A stretch of 64,000 nucleotides of DNA from Poriferisodalis sp963663635 (GTDB lineage: Bacteria; Actinomycetota; Acidimicrobiia; Acidimicrobiales; Poriferisodalaceae), in contig CAXXMY010000009.1 in the NCBI GenBank assembly GCA_963663635.2, positions 62,001 through 126,000 of the forward strand, in the 5' to 3' direction. A program made the translations under genes and the position numbers. Below the pieces are notes generated by a model that was given only the letters and a program-made list of their open reading frames with translations, was not told the DNA's origin and ran no database searches. The first letter of the stretch is position 1. Every line of letters starts with the position of its first letter. This document shows positions 1-8,779 of the stretch, piece by piece.

Positions 1-2199
1 GTCCCCCGCTCGGCTGGTCGTGTAGTCGGGCGCGTCGCCGTAGGGGAAGCTGGTGCCGTCACTCCAGACGAGCCAGTAGCCGTCGCCTGACGACGTCACA
101 CCAATGGCGACAGTCTTGAGGCGGTTTCGGCTTCCTGCCCGCGAGCCGTGGTGATCCGCCGCGCCGATGGCATGCACTGCGGTGTTGGCGCCCGCGATCC
201 AGTAGCCCTCGCCGCCAGGATCTGCTGTGAGCGAGACCCCGGCTCGGGACTGCCCCAGCGGTGGACCGCAGCCGGCCTCGTGGGCGTCGCCGAACGCCAG
301 CACGCGGCCGTCGGCGAGCAACAGCCAGTAACCGTCGCCCGATGGTGCAGCCTCGATATCGGTGACCGCAGATGCCAGCGCGAGATGTGCCGCTGCGCCC
401 CGGAACGCAGCCGTGCCGAAGGCGAACACCGCGCCGTCTGCTGTGGCGAGCCAATAGCCGGTGCCGTCGGGATGCGCGGCCATTGCCACGATGTCGCCGG
501 ACAAGTCGACCTGCACTGCGGTGCCGTGGTCATCGGCGTCACCGAATGCCTGTACATCGCCGTTCTCGGTCGCGAGCCAGTAGCCGCGTCCCGACGACGT
601 CGGGGCCATCGCGACAAACGCTGCGGACCCCGCACCGTTTCCGAAATGCTCCGCGGCCCCATCGGCCAGCACGGTTCCATCGGATTTCAGCAGCCAGAGA
701 CCCGGGCCTGAGATGTCCGTGTCGACGGGATCGATTGGATCAGGCGGCTCGGGCGGTTCGGCGTCCTCGCAGGGTGTGGTCGACGTGAACTGCGGAAACC
801 GGTACCAGTCGGACTTCAGCGAGAATGCTCGGCGGAACGGATCGCGCGCCCAGCGACCCCACTCCATCTCATAGGTGTCGTCAGTGCCGACGAGGCGAAT
901 GCCGCGAGTGCGGCCTCCCCAGGCGCCGTTGCCGTTGCGCTCGGTCACTTCGATGCAGCGCAGATTGCCGATGGTCGGGAAGACCGTCTCAATGTCAGAA
1001 CGCCGGATCCTGCTCTCCCATGCATGATTCGGATTGCCCGTGGTGGAATCGCCGAGGTCCTCCACGCCGGGGAAATGAGAGCCCTCGTCGATGCCCGCTG
1101 TCCACCCGCCGCTGGAGGAATGGAATTCGGCGAACGCGATGTTCCCGTTGGGGTGAACCAGGACCTGCCCGGCGGTGTTGACAATTGCGGTGTTGGTGTG
1201 GACGTACCGGCTGCCGTGATCGAGGCCCTGCCCGCTGCGCGCCGCGCCCGCGTACACTTGGCAATTCCAGTAGTCACAGGTGTCGGTGAACAGGCCGCGT
1301 GCTTGACGTGACGCGGCGAGCGACAGTACGTAGGACCTCGCGGCAATGGCCTGCGCTTCGAGCGCAGCGATGCCGCGTCCGTCCCCCAATACACCCCACT
1401 CGGGGATGCTCTCTCTGGGCACCACGCCGCGGAGGTACTGCTCGAGGGGGACCCGGTTGACCGCAACGGGACCGTTCTGGTTGACCACCGCGAGCGTGCC
1501 CCGGTAGGCGATGCGCATCGACTCCACCGCCGAGTCGGTGCCGTCGCAGTAAATCATCACGAGGAGTTTCGACTGGTCGTCGACGCCGTAGTCGTCGTGG
1601 TCCGGAACGGCTTCCACGTACCGGTCGCCGCTGCGGCTCGACGTCGACAGGCCGTCGGCGACGAGATCGCCCCGCCTGCCGCAACCGCTGTTCGAGCGAA
1701 CAGAGAAATCGCCGCTGCTGACGCTGACACGCACGACGCTTCCGCCGCCGAAGCTGCGGCCCGCCACGGTGAACGACGAGCCCGAAGTGACGAGCAGATC
1801 GCCGTCGTTGCGCGTCAGGTGGACCCAGATGTCCCGCTCGTCGATGGTTGCGAGAGCAGTGTTGCTGTAGTAGTGCCCGACGATGCGTTCGCTGGTCCAG
1901 CGATGATCCACGGCGTAGCCCAAGGCGCCCCACTGGCTGAGACCGTTGCCGTGCCCGAATCCGCGGCCTTCGACGACGATCACGTCGGGCGCGAGGCCGG
2001 TCTGCGCCTGCGCAGGCGGGGCAACGGCCACCAGCGCGGCGGCCGTCAACGCGACCGCGACTGCTGCACCCCCACAGCGATGCAGAAGCGTCCGAAATCG
2101 GACTGCATGCACCCCGGTAGTGGTGCCGGCCACCAGGGTTCTGCGGTCGGATATCGGCCCGATGTGACGCACGCAGCGAGGTTGCCGAGGGGCGGTCAC
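1..2199 (-). CDS. SpoIID/LytB-domain exoprotein with C-terminal propeller-like repeats (3' end outside window)
   Basis: The frame is open for all 733 codons to the window edge, so the C-terminus is missing. It starts at GTG 2199, overlapping the gmd stop as GTGA, so it is probably co-translated with gmd. The N-terminus has a signal peptide (hydrophobic ALTAAALVAV, then AQAQ near residue 65). A SpoIID domain follows, with the signature LEQYLRGVVPRE and EAQAIAARSY; the Glu in VPRES aligns with the catalytic Glu of SpoIID glycan-processing proteins. After a Pro/Asp linker come six repeats of the type GYWLATADGAVFAFG, common in actinobacterial secreted proteins and probably a beta-propeller. Inferred role: secreted peptidoglycan-acting or surface protein. 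The substrate is not shown here. Confidence 0.85.
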   Translation of the reverse strand, partial: MTAPRQPRCVRHIGPISDRRTLVAGTTTGVHAVRFRTLLHRCGGAAVAVALTAAALVAVAPPAQAQTGLAPDVIVVEGRGFGHGNGLSQWGALGYAVDHRWTSERIVGHYYSNTALATIDERDIWVHLTRNDGDLLVTSGSSFTVAGRSFGGGSVVRVSVSSGDFSVRSNSGCGRRGDLVADGLSTSSRSGDRYVEAVPDHDDYGVDDQSKLLVMIYCDGTDSAVESMRIAYRGTLAVVNQNGPVAVNRVPLEQYLRGVVPRESIPEWGVLGDGRGIAALEAQAIAARSYVLSLAASRQARGLFTDTCDYWNCQVYAGAARSGQGLDHGSRYVHTNTAIVNTAGQVLVHPNGNIAFAEFHSSSGGWTAGIDEGSHFPGVEDLGDSTTGNPNHAWESRIRRSDIETVFPTIGNLRCIEVTERNGNGAWGGRTRGIRLVGTDDTYEMEWGRWARDPFRRAFSLKSDWYRFPQFTSTTPCEDAEPPEPPDPIDPVDTDISGPGLWLLKSDGTVLADGAAEHFGNGAGSAAFVAMAPTSSGRGYWLATENGDVQAFGDADDHGTAVQVDLSGDIVAMAAHPDGTGYWLATADGAVFAFGTAAFRGAAAHLALASAVTDIEAAPSGDGYWLLLADGRVLAFGDAHEAGCGPPLGQSRAGVSLTADPGGEGYWIAGANTAVHAIGAADHHGSRAGSRNRLKTVAIGVTSSGDGYWLVWSDGTSFPYGDAPDYTTSRAGD

Positions 2200-3176
2200 G
2201 AGAGCTTGCGCTGCTCAGCCTCGAGATCGTGAGCGACCATCGACGTCACAAGCTCCTCGAAGGCCATCTTCGGCTTCCACCCCAGCACTCGGCGGGCCTT
2301 GGATGCGTCGCCCACCAGCAGATCCACCTCGGCAGGACGGAAGAACCGGGGGTCGATGCGCACGTAGCGCTCCCAGTCGTCGATTCCGGCCGCAGCGAAG
2401 GCGAGCTGCACAAACTCACGAACCGCGTGAGTCTTGCCCGTGGCGATCACAAAGTCGTCGGGCTCGGGCTGCTGCAGCATCAGATGCATAGCCGTCACGT
2501 AGTCGCCAGCGAAGCCCCAGTCGCGTTTGGCATCGAGGTTGCCCAGCGCAACCTCATCCTGCAGCCCGAGTGCAATGCGCGCGACCGCGTTCGTGACCTT
2601 GCGGGTCACGAATTCGAGGCCGCGACGTGGCGATTCGTGATTGAACAGGATGCCGCTGCAGGCGAACATCCCGTAGCTCTCGCGGTAGTTCACGGTGGTG
2701 TTGTGGCCGAACACCTTGGCAGAGCCATAGGGGCTGCGGGGGTGCAGTGGCGTCAGCTCGTTCTGCGGGGTCTCGCGGACCTTGCCGAACATCTCGCTCG
2801 ACGATGCCTGGTAGAAGCGGACCGGGTTGTCGACGCCGCCGACGAGGCGGATCGCCTCAAGCAGCCGCAGGACGCCGAGACCGGTGATGTTGGCCGTGAG
2901 CTCGGCCTGCTTGAACGACAGCGCCACGAAGCTGATCGCGCCGAGGTTGTACAGCTCGTCGGGCTGGGTGTACTCGAGTGCAGCGATCAGCGACGAAAGG
3001 TCCGCAAGGTCGCCCTCGACCATCTCGACATACGGAAGGCCGCTGGCCACGAGGTCGGCACGGGGGTTGCGCTGGCCCGTGATGAGCCCAAAGACGCGGT
3101 AGCCCTCGCCGTGGAGGACCTCGGCGAGATACTGGCCGTCCTGGCCGGTGATTCCGGTGATGAGCGCCGTGGGCAC
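2196..3176 (-). CDS. gmd: GDP-mannose 4,6-dehydratase
   Basis: A short-chain dehydrogenase of about 326 aa that converts GDP-D-mannose to GDP-4-keto-6-deoxymannose, the precursor of GDP-fucose and GDP-rhamnose. The Rossmann motif GITGQDGQYLAE lies at the N-terminus; SSSEMFGK and the YGSAK catalytic Tyr-Lys region are clear, as is NHESPRRG, typical of Gmd. GTG at 3176 is preferred because it places the GxxGxxG motif at the usual distance from the start; the frame is open upstream to 3263 but that part looks non-coding. The stop overlaps the next gene's GTG. With the guanylyltransferase at 6.8-7.8 kb it suggests deoxyhexose-containing surface glycans. Confidence 0.93.
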   Translation of the reverse strand: MPTALITGITGQDGQYLAEVLHGEGYRVFGLITGQRNPRADLVASGLPYVEMVEGDLADLSSLIAALEYTQPDELYNLGAISFVALSFKQAELTANITGLGVLRLLEAIRLVGGVDNPVRFYQASSSEMFGKVRETPQNELTPLHPRSPYGSAKVFGHNTTVNYRESYGMFACSGILFNHESPRRGLEFVTRKVTNAVARIALGLQDEVALGNLDAKRDWGFAGDYVTAMHLMLQQPEPDDFVIATGKTHAVREFVQLAFAAAGIDDWERYVRIDPRFFRPAEVDLLVGDASKARRVLGWKPKMAFEELVTSMVAHDLEAEQRKLS

Positions 3177-3393
3177 GGGTCGGCTCCGGTTCGAGTGAAG
3201 GGACAGCGGGCGGGCCCTCCCGGGTTTGGCAATGACTGGGCTGGCAACTGCGTGCGCCAGCAAAAGTGTGCGGCATTCCGGCGGCGTGGGGCACCGCCGT
3301 GCCAGCCTGCAATGCCTTCTGAAAGGGTACGGGTCACTGGCGGCGCCGTACAGTCACCCCGCGGGGCTCACTCGCCTCGGACCTGGCTTCCGG

Positions 3394-3399
3394 TACGGT
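3394..3399 (+). promoter_or_regulatory. Probable -10 element (TACGGT) of a leaderless transcript
   Basis: TACGGT fits the actinobacterial TANNNT -10 pattern and ends exactly 7 nt before ATG 3407, the geometry expected when transcription starts at the start codon. There is no Shine-Dalgarno sequence. This spacing is why ATG 3407 is chosen over the in-frame codon at 3398. Confidence 0.45.
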
Positions 3400-3406
3400 G
3401 CCGCGA

Positions 3407-4879
3407 ATGGCACAGAGCGGTCTGCGTTGCCCCGACGGGCAACCGAAGACTGGCCTTGGTTCGGGCCGGCGGCGAGGTACACGCCGGCTCTTGGTGATCC
3501 CGATGATCGCTGCGGTGCTGGTGGCCGGTGCGGTCGTTCCGGTCACTGCCGCCGAACGGGTGAACGTCGAACGGCACTGGGGTCAGGATCGATACGAGAC
3601 GGCTGCGGAGATCGCGGAGGAGTTCACGACGGCGTCTTCGGGGGTCGACACGGTCATCGTGGCCTCGGGGCTCGCGTTCGCGGATGCGCTGGCTGCGACT
3701 CCTCTGGCACGAGTGCTCAACGCGCCGATCCTGCTGACCGAACCCGATGAGCTGCCGGTTGCGACTCGGGACTTCATCGACCGGAACGGCATCCGCAACG
3801 TCGTCATCGCGGGCGGCACTGAGTCAGTCTCCGAAGATGTCTCCGAAACGCTCGGCACGCTCACCAGATCGACGCCGGAACGGCTGGAAGGCTCGAGTCG
3901 CTATCGCACAGTGGCCCGGATCGCACGCGAGGTCGCGGCCGGCGGCATCGGCGACTTCTGCGATGACGGCCGCCGCACGGTGCTGTTGGCCACCGGAGCG
4001 ACGTTCGCCGACGCATTGGCACTGTCTCCGCTCGCGTTCGCGGGTCCGCATCCCGTGCTGCTCACTGAACCGGATCGACTGGTGGGGCCGACGCTGAGCT
4101 TCCTCGACGACTTCGACGTCGAGCAGGTGGTGGTAGCCGGAGGGCCCGCAGCGATCCACGAATCGGTCACCGACGACATCGCCGACCTCGGCATTCAGGT
4201 CCGCAGATTGTGGGGACGGGATCGCTTCGCCACCGCGGCCGAGGTCGCCGACGCACTCACCGGCCGCTGTTTCGAATCCGACGAGTTCGGTCTCGCCGAT
4301 GGCTGGAAGTTCCCCGACGCAATGGTGGGCGGCACGATCCTGGGCCAGCGCAAAGCGCCGCTGCTGTTGAGCGAGCCGCTTCTGCCCGACGCGACTCGCC
4401 AGTTCCTCGGGGGTCCGATTCCCGATGCCGAGGACGTCGTGCTGACCGTGCTCGGAGGGCCCGCTGCGGTGGCCAATGCCGCGGTGGATGAAGCGATCGC
4501 CGCGTTGCGAGGCGAGGATCGTGACTGCGACCCGTCCGTCGATGTGCCGGGGGCGCCGCGGGATTTGGTGATCGAGCCTCGCAACGGGGGTCTGATTGTC
4601 ACTTGGGAGCCGCCCCCCTTGAGCGACGGGAGCGCGCCGGACAGCTACACGGTCCGGTATCGGGCCGTCGGTGAGGCCGACTGGGCGCTTCTGGGTGACG
4701 TCACCTCGCCGCTCGAGATCAACATGCTCGAAAACTCAACGCTGTACGAAGTGCGTGTGCGGGCGCTCGGCAGCGGCTTCGGCGGTTGGACGCCCAGCGG
4801 TTATGCCACGCCGAGCAACGCCGCGAAGGCGGCGGTTTTCACATCGACCACAGTCTGCGAGCCCGTGCAATCCGCCTGA
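3407..4879 (+). CDS. Secreted protein: cell-wall-binding repeat 2 (CWB2) plus fibronectin III domain
   Basis: About 490 aa. A basic N-terminus (SGRRRGTRR) and a hydrophobic stretch ending in TAAERV form a signal peptide. Three CWB2-type repeats follow, with the hallmarks RYETAAEIAEEF, VIVASGLAFADALAATPLA and VVIAGGTESVSE, and again around residues 160-260 and 265-360. The C-terminus (about residues 380-475) is a fibronectin type III domain (PRDLVIEPRNGGLIVTWEPP ... YEVRVRALG). CWB2 repeats bind anionic wall polymers in Gram-positive bacteria, so the protein is probably attached non-covalently to the wall. No enzymatic domain is visible, so it may be an adhesin or scaffold. A second CWB2 protein lies at 54.6-56.7 kb. 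Confidence 0.85.
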   Translation: MAQSGLRCPDGQPKTGLGSGRRRGTRRLLVIPMIAAVLVAGAVVPVTAAERVNVERHWGQDRYETAAEIAEEFTTASSGVDTVIVASGLAFADALAATPLARVLNAPILLTEPDELPVATRDFIDRNGIRNVVIAGGTESVSEDVSETLGTLTRSTPERLEGSSRYRTVARIAREVAAGGIGDFCDDGRRTVLLATGATFADALALSPLAFAGPHPVLLTEPDRLVGPTLSFLDDFDVEQVVVAGGPAAIHESVTDDIADLGIQVRRLWGRDRFATAAEVADALTGRCFESDEFGLADGWKFPDAMVGGTILGQRKAPLLLSEPLLPDATRQFLGGPIPDAEDVVLTVLGGPAAVANAAVDEAIAALRGEDRDCDPSVDVPGAPRDLVIEPRNGGLIVTWEPPPLSDGSAPDSYTVRYRAVGEADWALLGDVTSPLEINMLENSTLYEVRVRALGSGFGGWTPSGYATPSNAAKAAVFTSTTVCEPVQSA

Positions 4880-5090
4880 GAGGCCAAGCGGAACCGCAGC
4901 GCTTCGTCGGCACGAGCGCGATGTCGACTGCGAGGCCGTGGCCGCAGCGGCCCGTGAGCGCACCGAACCAGAGCGGAAGACAATTGGCGTCACGACACAG
5001 GTCGTCACCTCTGCGCGCGGCCCGAGAGCCAGCGGCGCTCGGCGAGATCCGCAGTTAGCGTCACAGCCCGTGCCGAGTGGACATGTCGCC

Positions 5091-5136
5091 CTTGCAGGAG
5101 GCGTCGGCGCGTGCTTGCAGGAGGCGTCGGCGCGGC
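5091..5136 (+). repeat. 23-bp tandem duplication covering the ribosome site and start of cofD
   Basis: Two adjacent copies (5091-5113 and 5114-5136) share their first 21 bases. The downstream copy encodes the Leu-Ala-Gly-Gly-Val-Gly-Ala-Ala N-terminus of CofD. The upstream copy lies before the GTG start and contributes AGGAGG at 5096-5101, 9 nt from the start codon. The region 4880-5090 before it holds no gene that I can recognise. Confidence 0.85.
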
Positions 5137-6058
5137 GCGATTCCTCAGCGGGCTGCTGGCGGTGCATGAACCGAGCGACGTCACGGCCATCGTGAACGTG
5201 GGAGACGACTTCACGCTGCATGGGCTGTCGATCAGCCCCGACCTCGACACGGTGACCTACACGCTTGCAGGCGAGATCAATCCCGAGACGGGCTGGGGGC
5301 GAGCCGGCGAGACCTGGCGCGTGCTCACCGAGCTGGGCCGTTTGGGCGGGCAGGACTGGTTCGCGCTCGGCGACTTGGATCTCGCGCTGCATCTGTTCCG
5401 CACCCAGCGGCGAAGCGAAGGCACTGCGCTGTCTGAGGTCACTGCCGAGATCGCACGAAGGTTCGATCTCGAGTTGAATCTACTGCCCGTCAGCGACGAC
5501 CCGATTCGCACCCACCTCACGCCGGCCGAGCCGGCCGACGCCGATGAGATTGACTTCCAGGAATACTTCGTGGCCCAGCGCCACGGCATCAGCATCCGCA
5601 GTGTCCGCTTTGCAGGGATTGACCAAGCACGCCCCGCACCTGGCGTGCTGGAGACTCTCGCAGACGCCGAGGTGGTGGTCATTGCGCCTTCGAACCCGTT
5701 CGTGTCGATCGGCCCAGTGGTGGCGGTGCCTGGGGTGCGAGCGACATTGCAACAACGCCGTGACAGCGTTGTCGCCGTGTCGCCCATCGTCGACGGGCAA
5801 TCGATCAAGGGCCCCGCGGGCAACATGATGATCGAGCTCGGCTACGAGCCCAGCGCTGCAGGCATCGCTGCGATCTACGCGGAGTTCGCAGCCACGCTGG
5901 TGATCGACGAGCAGGACCGTGACCTGGCCAGCGCCGTAGCTGCAGCAGGCATGACGCCGTTCGTCACCGACACGATCATGGCCGACCCCGACCGGGCCGC
6001 GGGGCTGGCCCGCGCAACGCTCGGGGCCCCGACAGCACCGGAGCGAGGGACAGCATGA
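5111..6058 (+). CDS. cofD: 2-phospho-L-lactate (or phosphoenolpyruvate) transferase, coenzyme F420 biosynthesis
   Basis: 315 aa, CofD/FbiA family: transfers a phosphoester moiety from the LPPG or EPPG nucleotide to Fo to give F420-0 or dehydro-F420-0. Family motifs: LAGGVGAARFLSGL at the N-terminus, VNVGDDFTLHGL, SPDLDTVTYTLAG, and near the middle APSNPFVSIGPV with SPIVDGQSIKGPAG. The N-terminus is a few residues shorter than most members (usually MKITVLAGG); GTG 5111 is the only start that keeps the motif, and AGGAGG precedes it. The stop overlaps cofE as ATGA. Actinobacterial FbiA is known to use phosphoenolpyruvate; the sequence alone does not settle the substrate here. Confidence 0.93.
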   Translation: MLAGGVGAARFLSGLLAVHEPSDVTAIVNVGDDFTLHGLSISPDLDTVTYTLAGEINPETGWGRAGETWRVLTELGRLGGQDWFALGDLDLALHLFRTQRRSEGTALSEVTAEIARRFDLELNLLPVSDDPIRTHLTPAEPADADEIDFQEYFVAQRHGISIRSVRFAGIDQARPAPGVLETLADAEVVVIAPSNPFVSIGPVVAVPGVRATLQQRRDSVVAVSPIVDGQSIKGPAGNMMIELGYEPSAAGIAAIYAEFAATLVIDEQDRDLASAVAAAGMTPFVTDTIMADPDRAAGLARATLGAPTAPERGTA

Positions 6059-6765
6059 CCATCGAACTGCACCCCGTGGAAGGCATCGGCGAGATCACGT
6101 TCGGCGTCGATCTCGGCGCCGAGATCGCTGCCGCGTGCATGGCATCGCCGCACGGGCTGCGCGACCGGGACGTCCTGGTCGTGACGCAGAAGATCGTGTC
6201 GAAGGCCGAAGGCGCGATGGAGGCCGTCGATCCCACCGATCCCCTGTCGCACAAGCCGCTCGTGGAACGCGAGTCGGTCCGGATCGTGCGCCGCCGTGGG
6301 GACCTGATCATCAGCGAGACCAAGCACGGTTTCATCTGCGCGAACGCCGGCATCGATCTGTCCAACGTCGAGCGCGGTTACGCAGCGCTCCTGCCCGACG
6401 ACAGTGATCGCTCTGCCCAGAAGATTCGGGATCGCATCCGAGCCGAAACCGGGCGCAGCGTCGGCATCATCATCTCGGACACATTCGGCCGCCCCTGGCG
6501 CCGCGGCGTTACCGACGTGGCCATCGGCTGCGCCGGCATCGCGGCCGTCGTCGACCTGCGCGGCACCGCCGATGCACTCGGCCGAGAACTGGCCGTCACC
6601 GAGGTCTGCATCGCCGACGAGATCGCATCTGCTGCCGACCTGGTGTGCGGCAAGTCCAAAGGTGTACCCGTCGCCATCGTGCGCGGCGTGGAGGGGTCAT
6701 GGCTCCGGCGAGCATCGGTCCGCTCCGAAATCATCCGGGACCCCGCTGAGGACCTCTTCCGTTAG
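6055..6765 (+). CDS. cofE: F420-0:gamma-glutamyl ligase, stand-alone
   Basis: 236 aa; GTP-dependent addition of gamma-linked glutamates to F420-0. Motifs: VTQKIVSKAEGA near residue 45, RESVRIVRRRGDLIISETKHGFICANAGID, and SDTFGRPWRRGVTDVAIG. The length matches archaeal-type CofE. Mycobacterial FbiB is about twice as long because a nitroreductase-fold domain, which reduces dehydro-F420-0, is fused to its C-terminus; that domain is absent here and no separate nitroreductase lies in the window. Translationally coupled to cofD by a 4-nt overlap; convergent with the nucleotidyltransferase 14 nt downstream. Confidence 0.93.
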   Translation: MTIELHPVEGIGEITFGVDLGAEIAAACMASPHGLRDRDVLVVTQKIVSKAEGAMEAVDPTDPLSHKPLVERESVRIVRRRGDLIISETKHGFICANAGIDLSNVERGYAALLPDDSDRSAQKIRDRIRAETGRSVGIIISDTFGRPWRRGVTDVAIGCAGIAAVVDLRGTADALGRELAVTEVCIADEIASAADLVCGKSKGVPVAIVRGVEGSWLRRASVRSEIIRDPAEDLFR

Positions 6766-6779
6766 TTCCGCTAGCGCCC

Positions 6780-7811
6780 TCAGGCGGGCGGCACGCGGGT
6801 CGCCGTCAGGACAGCGCCCGATTCGATGCGCTGGCCGCGGCCCACGACCGAATACTGGGTGACGAGCGCCCCAGCGCCCACCACGACGTCGGGGGCGAGC
6901 GCCGAATCAGTGACAACGGCACCCGGGCCGACGTCGCAGCCCTCCATCAGAACTGATCGAATGATCACAGCGTCGGGTCCAATCCGGCAGCCGGTGCCGA
7001 CAGCCGACGAGCGGATGCGTGAGCCTGCGTCGAGACCGTGGCTCGCCATAGACGCCTCGTCGGCGACGCGGGCAGTCGGGCGCCTGCCTTCGAGGATGTC
7101 CAGGTTGGCCGCCACGTACTGCTGGGGTGTGCCGGTGTCAAGCCAGTAGGTGTCCTCGGCCAGCGCGCACAGCGCTTTGTCGGCGACAAGCGCCGGGAAC
7201 ACCTCACGCTCGATGGAGACCGCCCGCCCAGGCGGGATTCGTTCGAGGACCGACGGCTCCAGCGCATAGGTGCCGGCGCTGATCGTGGGGCGGGACCCGT
7301 CCGGGTTTCGGGGAATCGCCGAACCTGGCTCGGGCTTTTCCGCGAACGTGTGGACACGACCCGTTTCGTCGGCCAGCACGAGGCCGTAGGCGGACGGATC
7401 ATCCACCGGCTGGAGCGCAATGGAGGCTTGCGCGCCGGAAGCGGCATGGAACCGCACGAGCGCGCTGACGTCGAGGTCGGTGAGAACGTCGCCGTTGAGC
7501 ACCAGAAAAGTCTCGGAGAGCCGTGCGGCGGTGGCCGCGAACCTCACGGCGCCCGCGGTGCCCGCAGGCTCTGGCTCGATGGCAATCTCGAAGCGGAGCC
7601 CGCTGATCTTGCCGTCGGGGTACGCATCGGTGAACGCCTCGGGCCGGTACCCGAGGGAAAGCACGATGTCGGTCACACCGTGGCGTGCGAGGTGTTCGCA
7701 CACCCACTCGATCATTGGCCGCCCGCACACCGGCAGCATCTGCTTGGGCCGGTCAGCAGTGAGCGGGCGCAGCCGGGTGCCGAGGCCACCCAGCAGCAGG
7801 ACCGCCTTCAT
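6780..7811 (-). CDS. Sugar-nucleotide pyrophosphorylase, mannose-1-phosphate guanylyltransferase-like
   Basis: 343 aa. N-terminal nucleotidyltransferase domain (residues 1-230) with GGLGTRLRPLT and the PKQMLPV lysine, LNGDVLTDLD, and AGTYALEP. The C-terminus (about 240-340) has hexapeptide-type repeats (GCRIGPDAVI, GCDVGPGAVV, VVVGAGALV) forming a left-handed beta-helix. This matches the GDP-mannose pyrophosphorylase group called ManB or ManC in mycobacteria, which also lies beside the F420 genes. The GDP-sugar assignment is supported by gmd in the window; a UTP- or CTP-dependent relative cannot be excluded. Confidence 0.82.
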   Translation of the reverse strand: MKAVLLLGGLGTRLRPLTADRPKQMLPVCGRPMIEWVCEHLARHGVTDIVLSLGYRPEAFTDAYPDGKISGLRFEIAIEPEPAGTAGAVRFAATAARLSETFLVLNGDVLTDLDVSALVRFHAASGAQASIALQPVDDPSAYGLVLADETGRVHTFAEKPEPGSAIPRNPDGSRPTISAGTYALEPSVLERIPPGRAVSIEREVFPALVADKALCALAEDTYWLDTGTPQQYVAANLDILEGRRPTARVADEASMASHGLDAGSRIRSSAVGTGCRIGPDAVIIRSVLMEGCDVGPGAVVTDSALAPDVVVGAGALVTQYSVVGRGQRIESGAVLTATRVPPA

Positions 7812-7841
7812 CGAACGGGGCCCGAGAAAGGTGCCCGCGCC

Positions 7842-8720
7842 TCAAGATGTCGCGGGGGCGGGATCGCCGGCCATTGAGCTGTCATCGTCAGCTCCGTCCG
7901 AGGCGGGCTCTTCGGTCTCGGGCGCGTCGCCAGCTGGTTCGGCGGGTTCGTCAACCGAGCCGTCATCGTCGGGATCGTCGAGCGTCGGGCCTTCTTCGAG
8001 CGAGGTGTCGGCGATTGGCTGATCCTCGGCGGGGATTTGCAGGTAGGACCGCAGGAAGGCGTCATCGGGCCGCGGGATATCCGCGTTGTCCACGCTCGGA
8101 TGGACCAGGGCGAACACGAACATCTGGCCGTCGCCCAGGAATCGCACGTCGCGGAGGTTGTCGTCGAATCCCAGCGCCTTCTCGGCTCGGACGCTCTCCC
8201 AGCGCATGACCCTCAGCTCGGCACCGGGCTCGGAGACGTCGGGATCGTCGCTGTCGGGATCAGGCGCGGCGCACTGCGCATCGGACTCGTCGAGGATCGT
8301 GCCGTCGGGCAGCCCGAGCGTCGAGTCGCCGAATTCGACCTCGATCTCGCTCATGAATGCGCCGACGGTGGCGAACTGCCCCGTGACGCCGGTGTGGAAC
8401 GGATGGATGTGGATGAGACCATCGCCGTGGGTGTGGATGCCCGAGAAGTCGTTGATGTCGTTCGGGTACAAGTCGGCGACGAAGTCGTCGCATTCGTAGA
8501 TCGTGTACACCGAATGCCAGTGATCGCTCAGTCGCGGCGGGCCTGCGGGAGCGTTGTCGGCCCGTTCGCTGCGGGCGACGAGGATCAGCACCACTCCGAG
8601 GAGGACGACGAGCAGCATCGACGCTGGAAACAGGATGTCGCGGCGGGCACGGAAGCTCCTGCCGCTTCCTCCTGTGCTGGCCGCTTTGGCAACCTTCTTC
8701 GCAGCGGCTGATCTGGCCAT
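7842..8720 (-). CDS. Single-pass membrane protein with a His-rich extracytoplasmic domain, function unknown
   Basis: 292 aa from ATG 8720; the open frame continues upstream but looks non-coding. A basic, Ala/Lys-rich cytoplasmic N-terminus (about 35 aa) is followed by one hydrophobic segment (DILFPASMLLVVLLGVVLIL). The outer domain begins with HWHSVYTIYECDDF and holds a His cluster, IHTHGDGLIHIHPF, which could bind a metal or a phosphate-rich ligand. The C-terminal 60 residues are a very acidic Asp/Glu/Pro tail. Preceded by ugd and LCP on the same strand, so an envelope role is likely. I recognise no named family. Confidence 0.75.
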   Translation of the reverse strand: MARSAAAKKVAKAASTGGSGRSFRARRDILFPASMLLVVLLGVVLILVARSERADNAPAGPPRLSDHWHSVYTIYECDDFVADLYPNDINDFSGIHTHGDGLIHIHPFHTGVTGQFATVGAFMSEIEVEFGDSTLGLPDGTILDESDAQCAAPDPDSDDPDVSEPGAELRVMRWESVRAEKALGFDDNLRDVRFLGDGQMFVFALVHPSVDNADIPRPDDAFLRSYLQIPAEDQPIADTSLEEGPTLDDPDDDGSVDEPAEPAGDAPETEEPASDGADDDSSMAGDPAPATS

Positions 8721-8779
8721 ATGAGCCGACAAGCTACCGGCGCGCTCGACTGATTGTGTCGAGACCGAGCGCGCCTCGC

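Noticed and set aside
4880..5090. Open frames in the gap before cofD
   Set aside because: Arginine/serine-rich, no motifs and no ribosome site; treated as intergenic.
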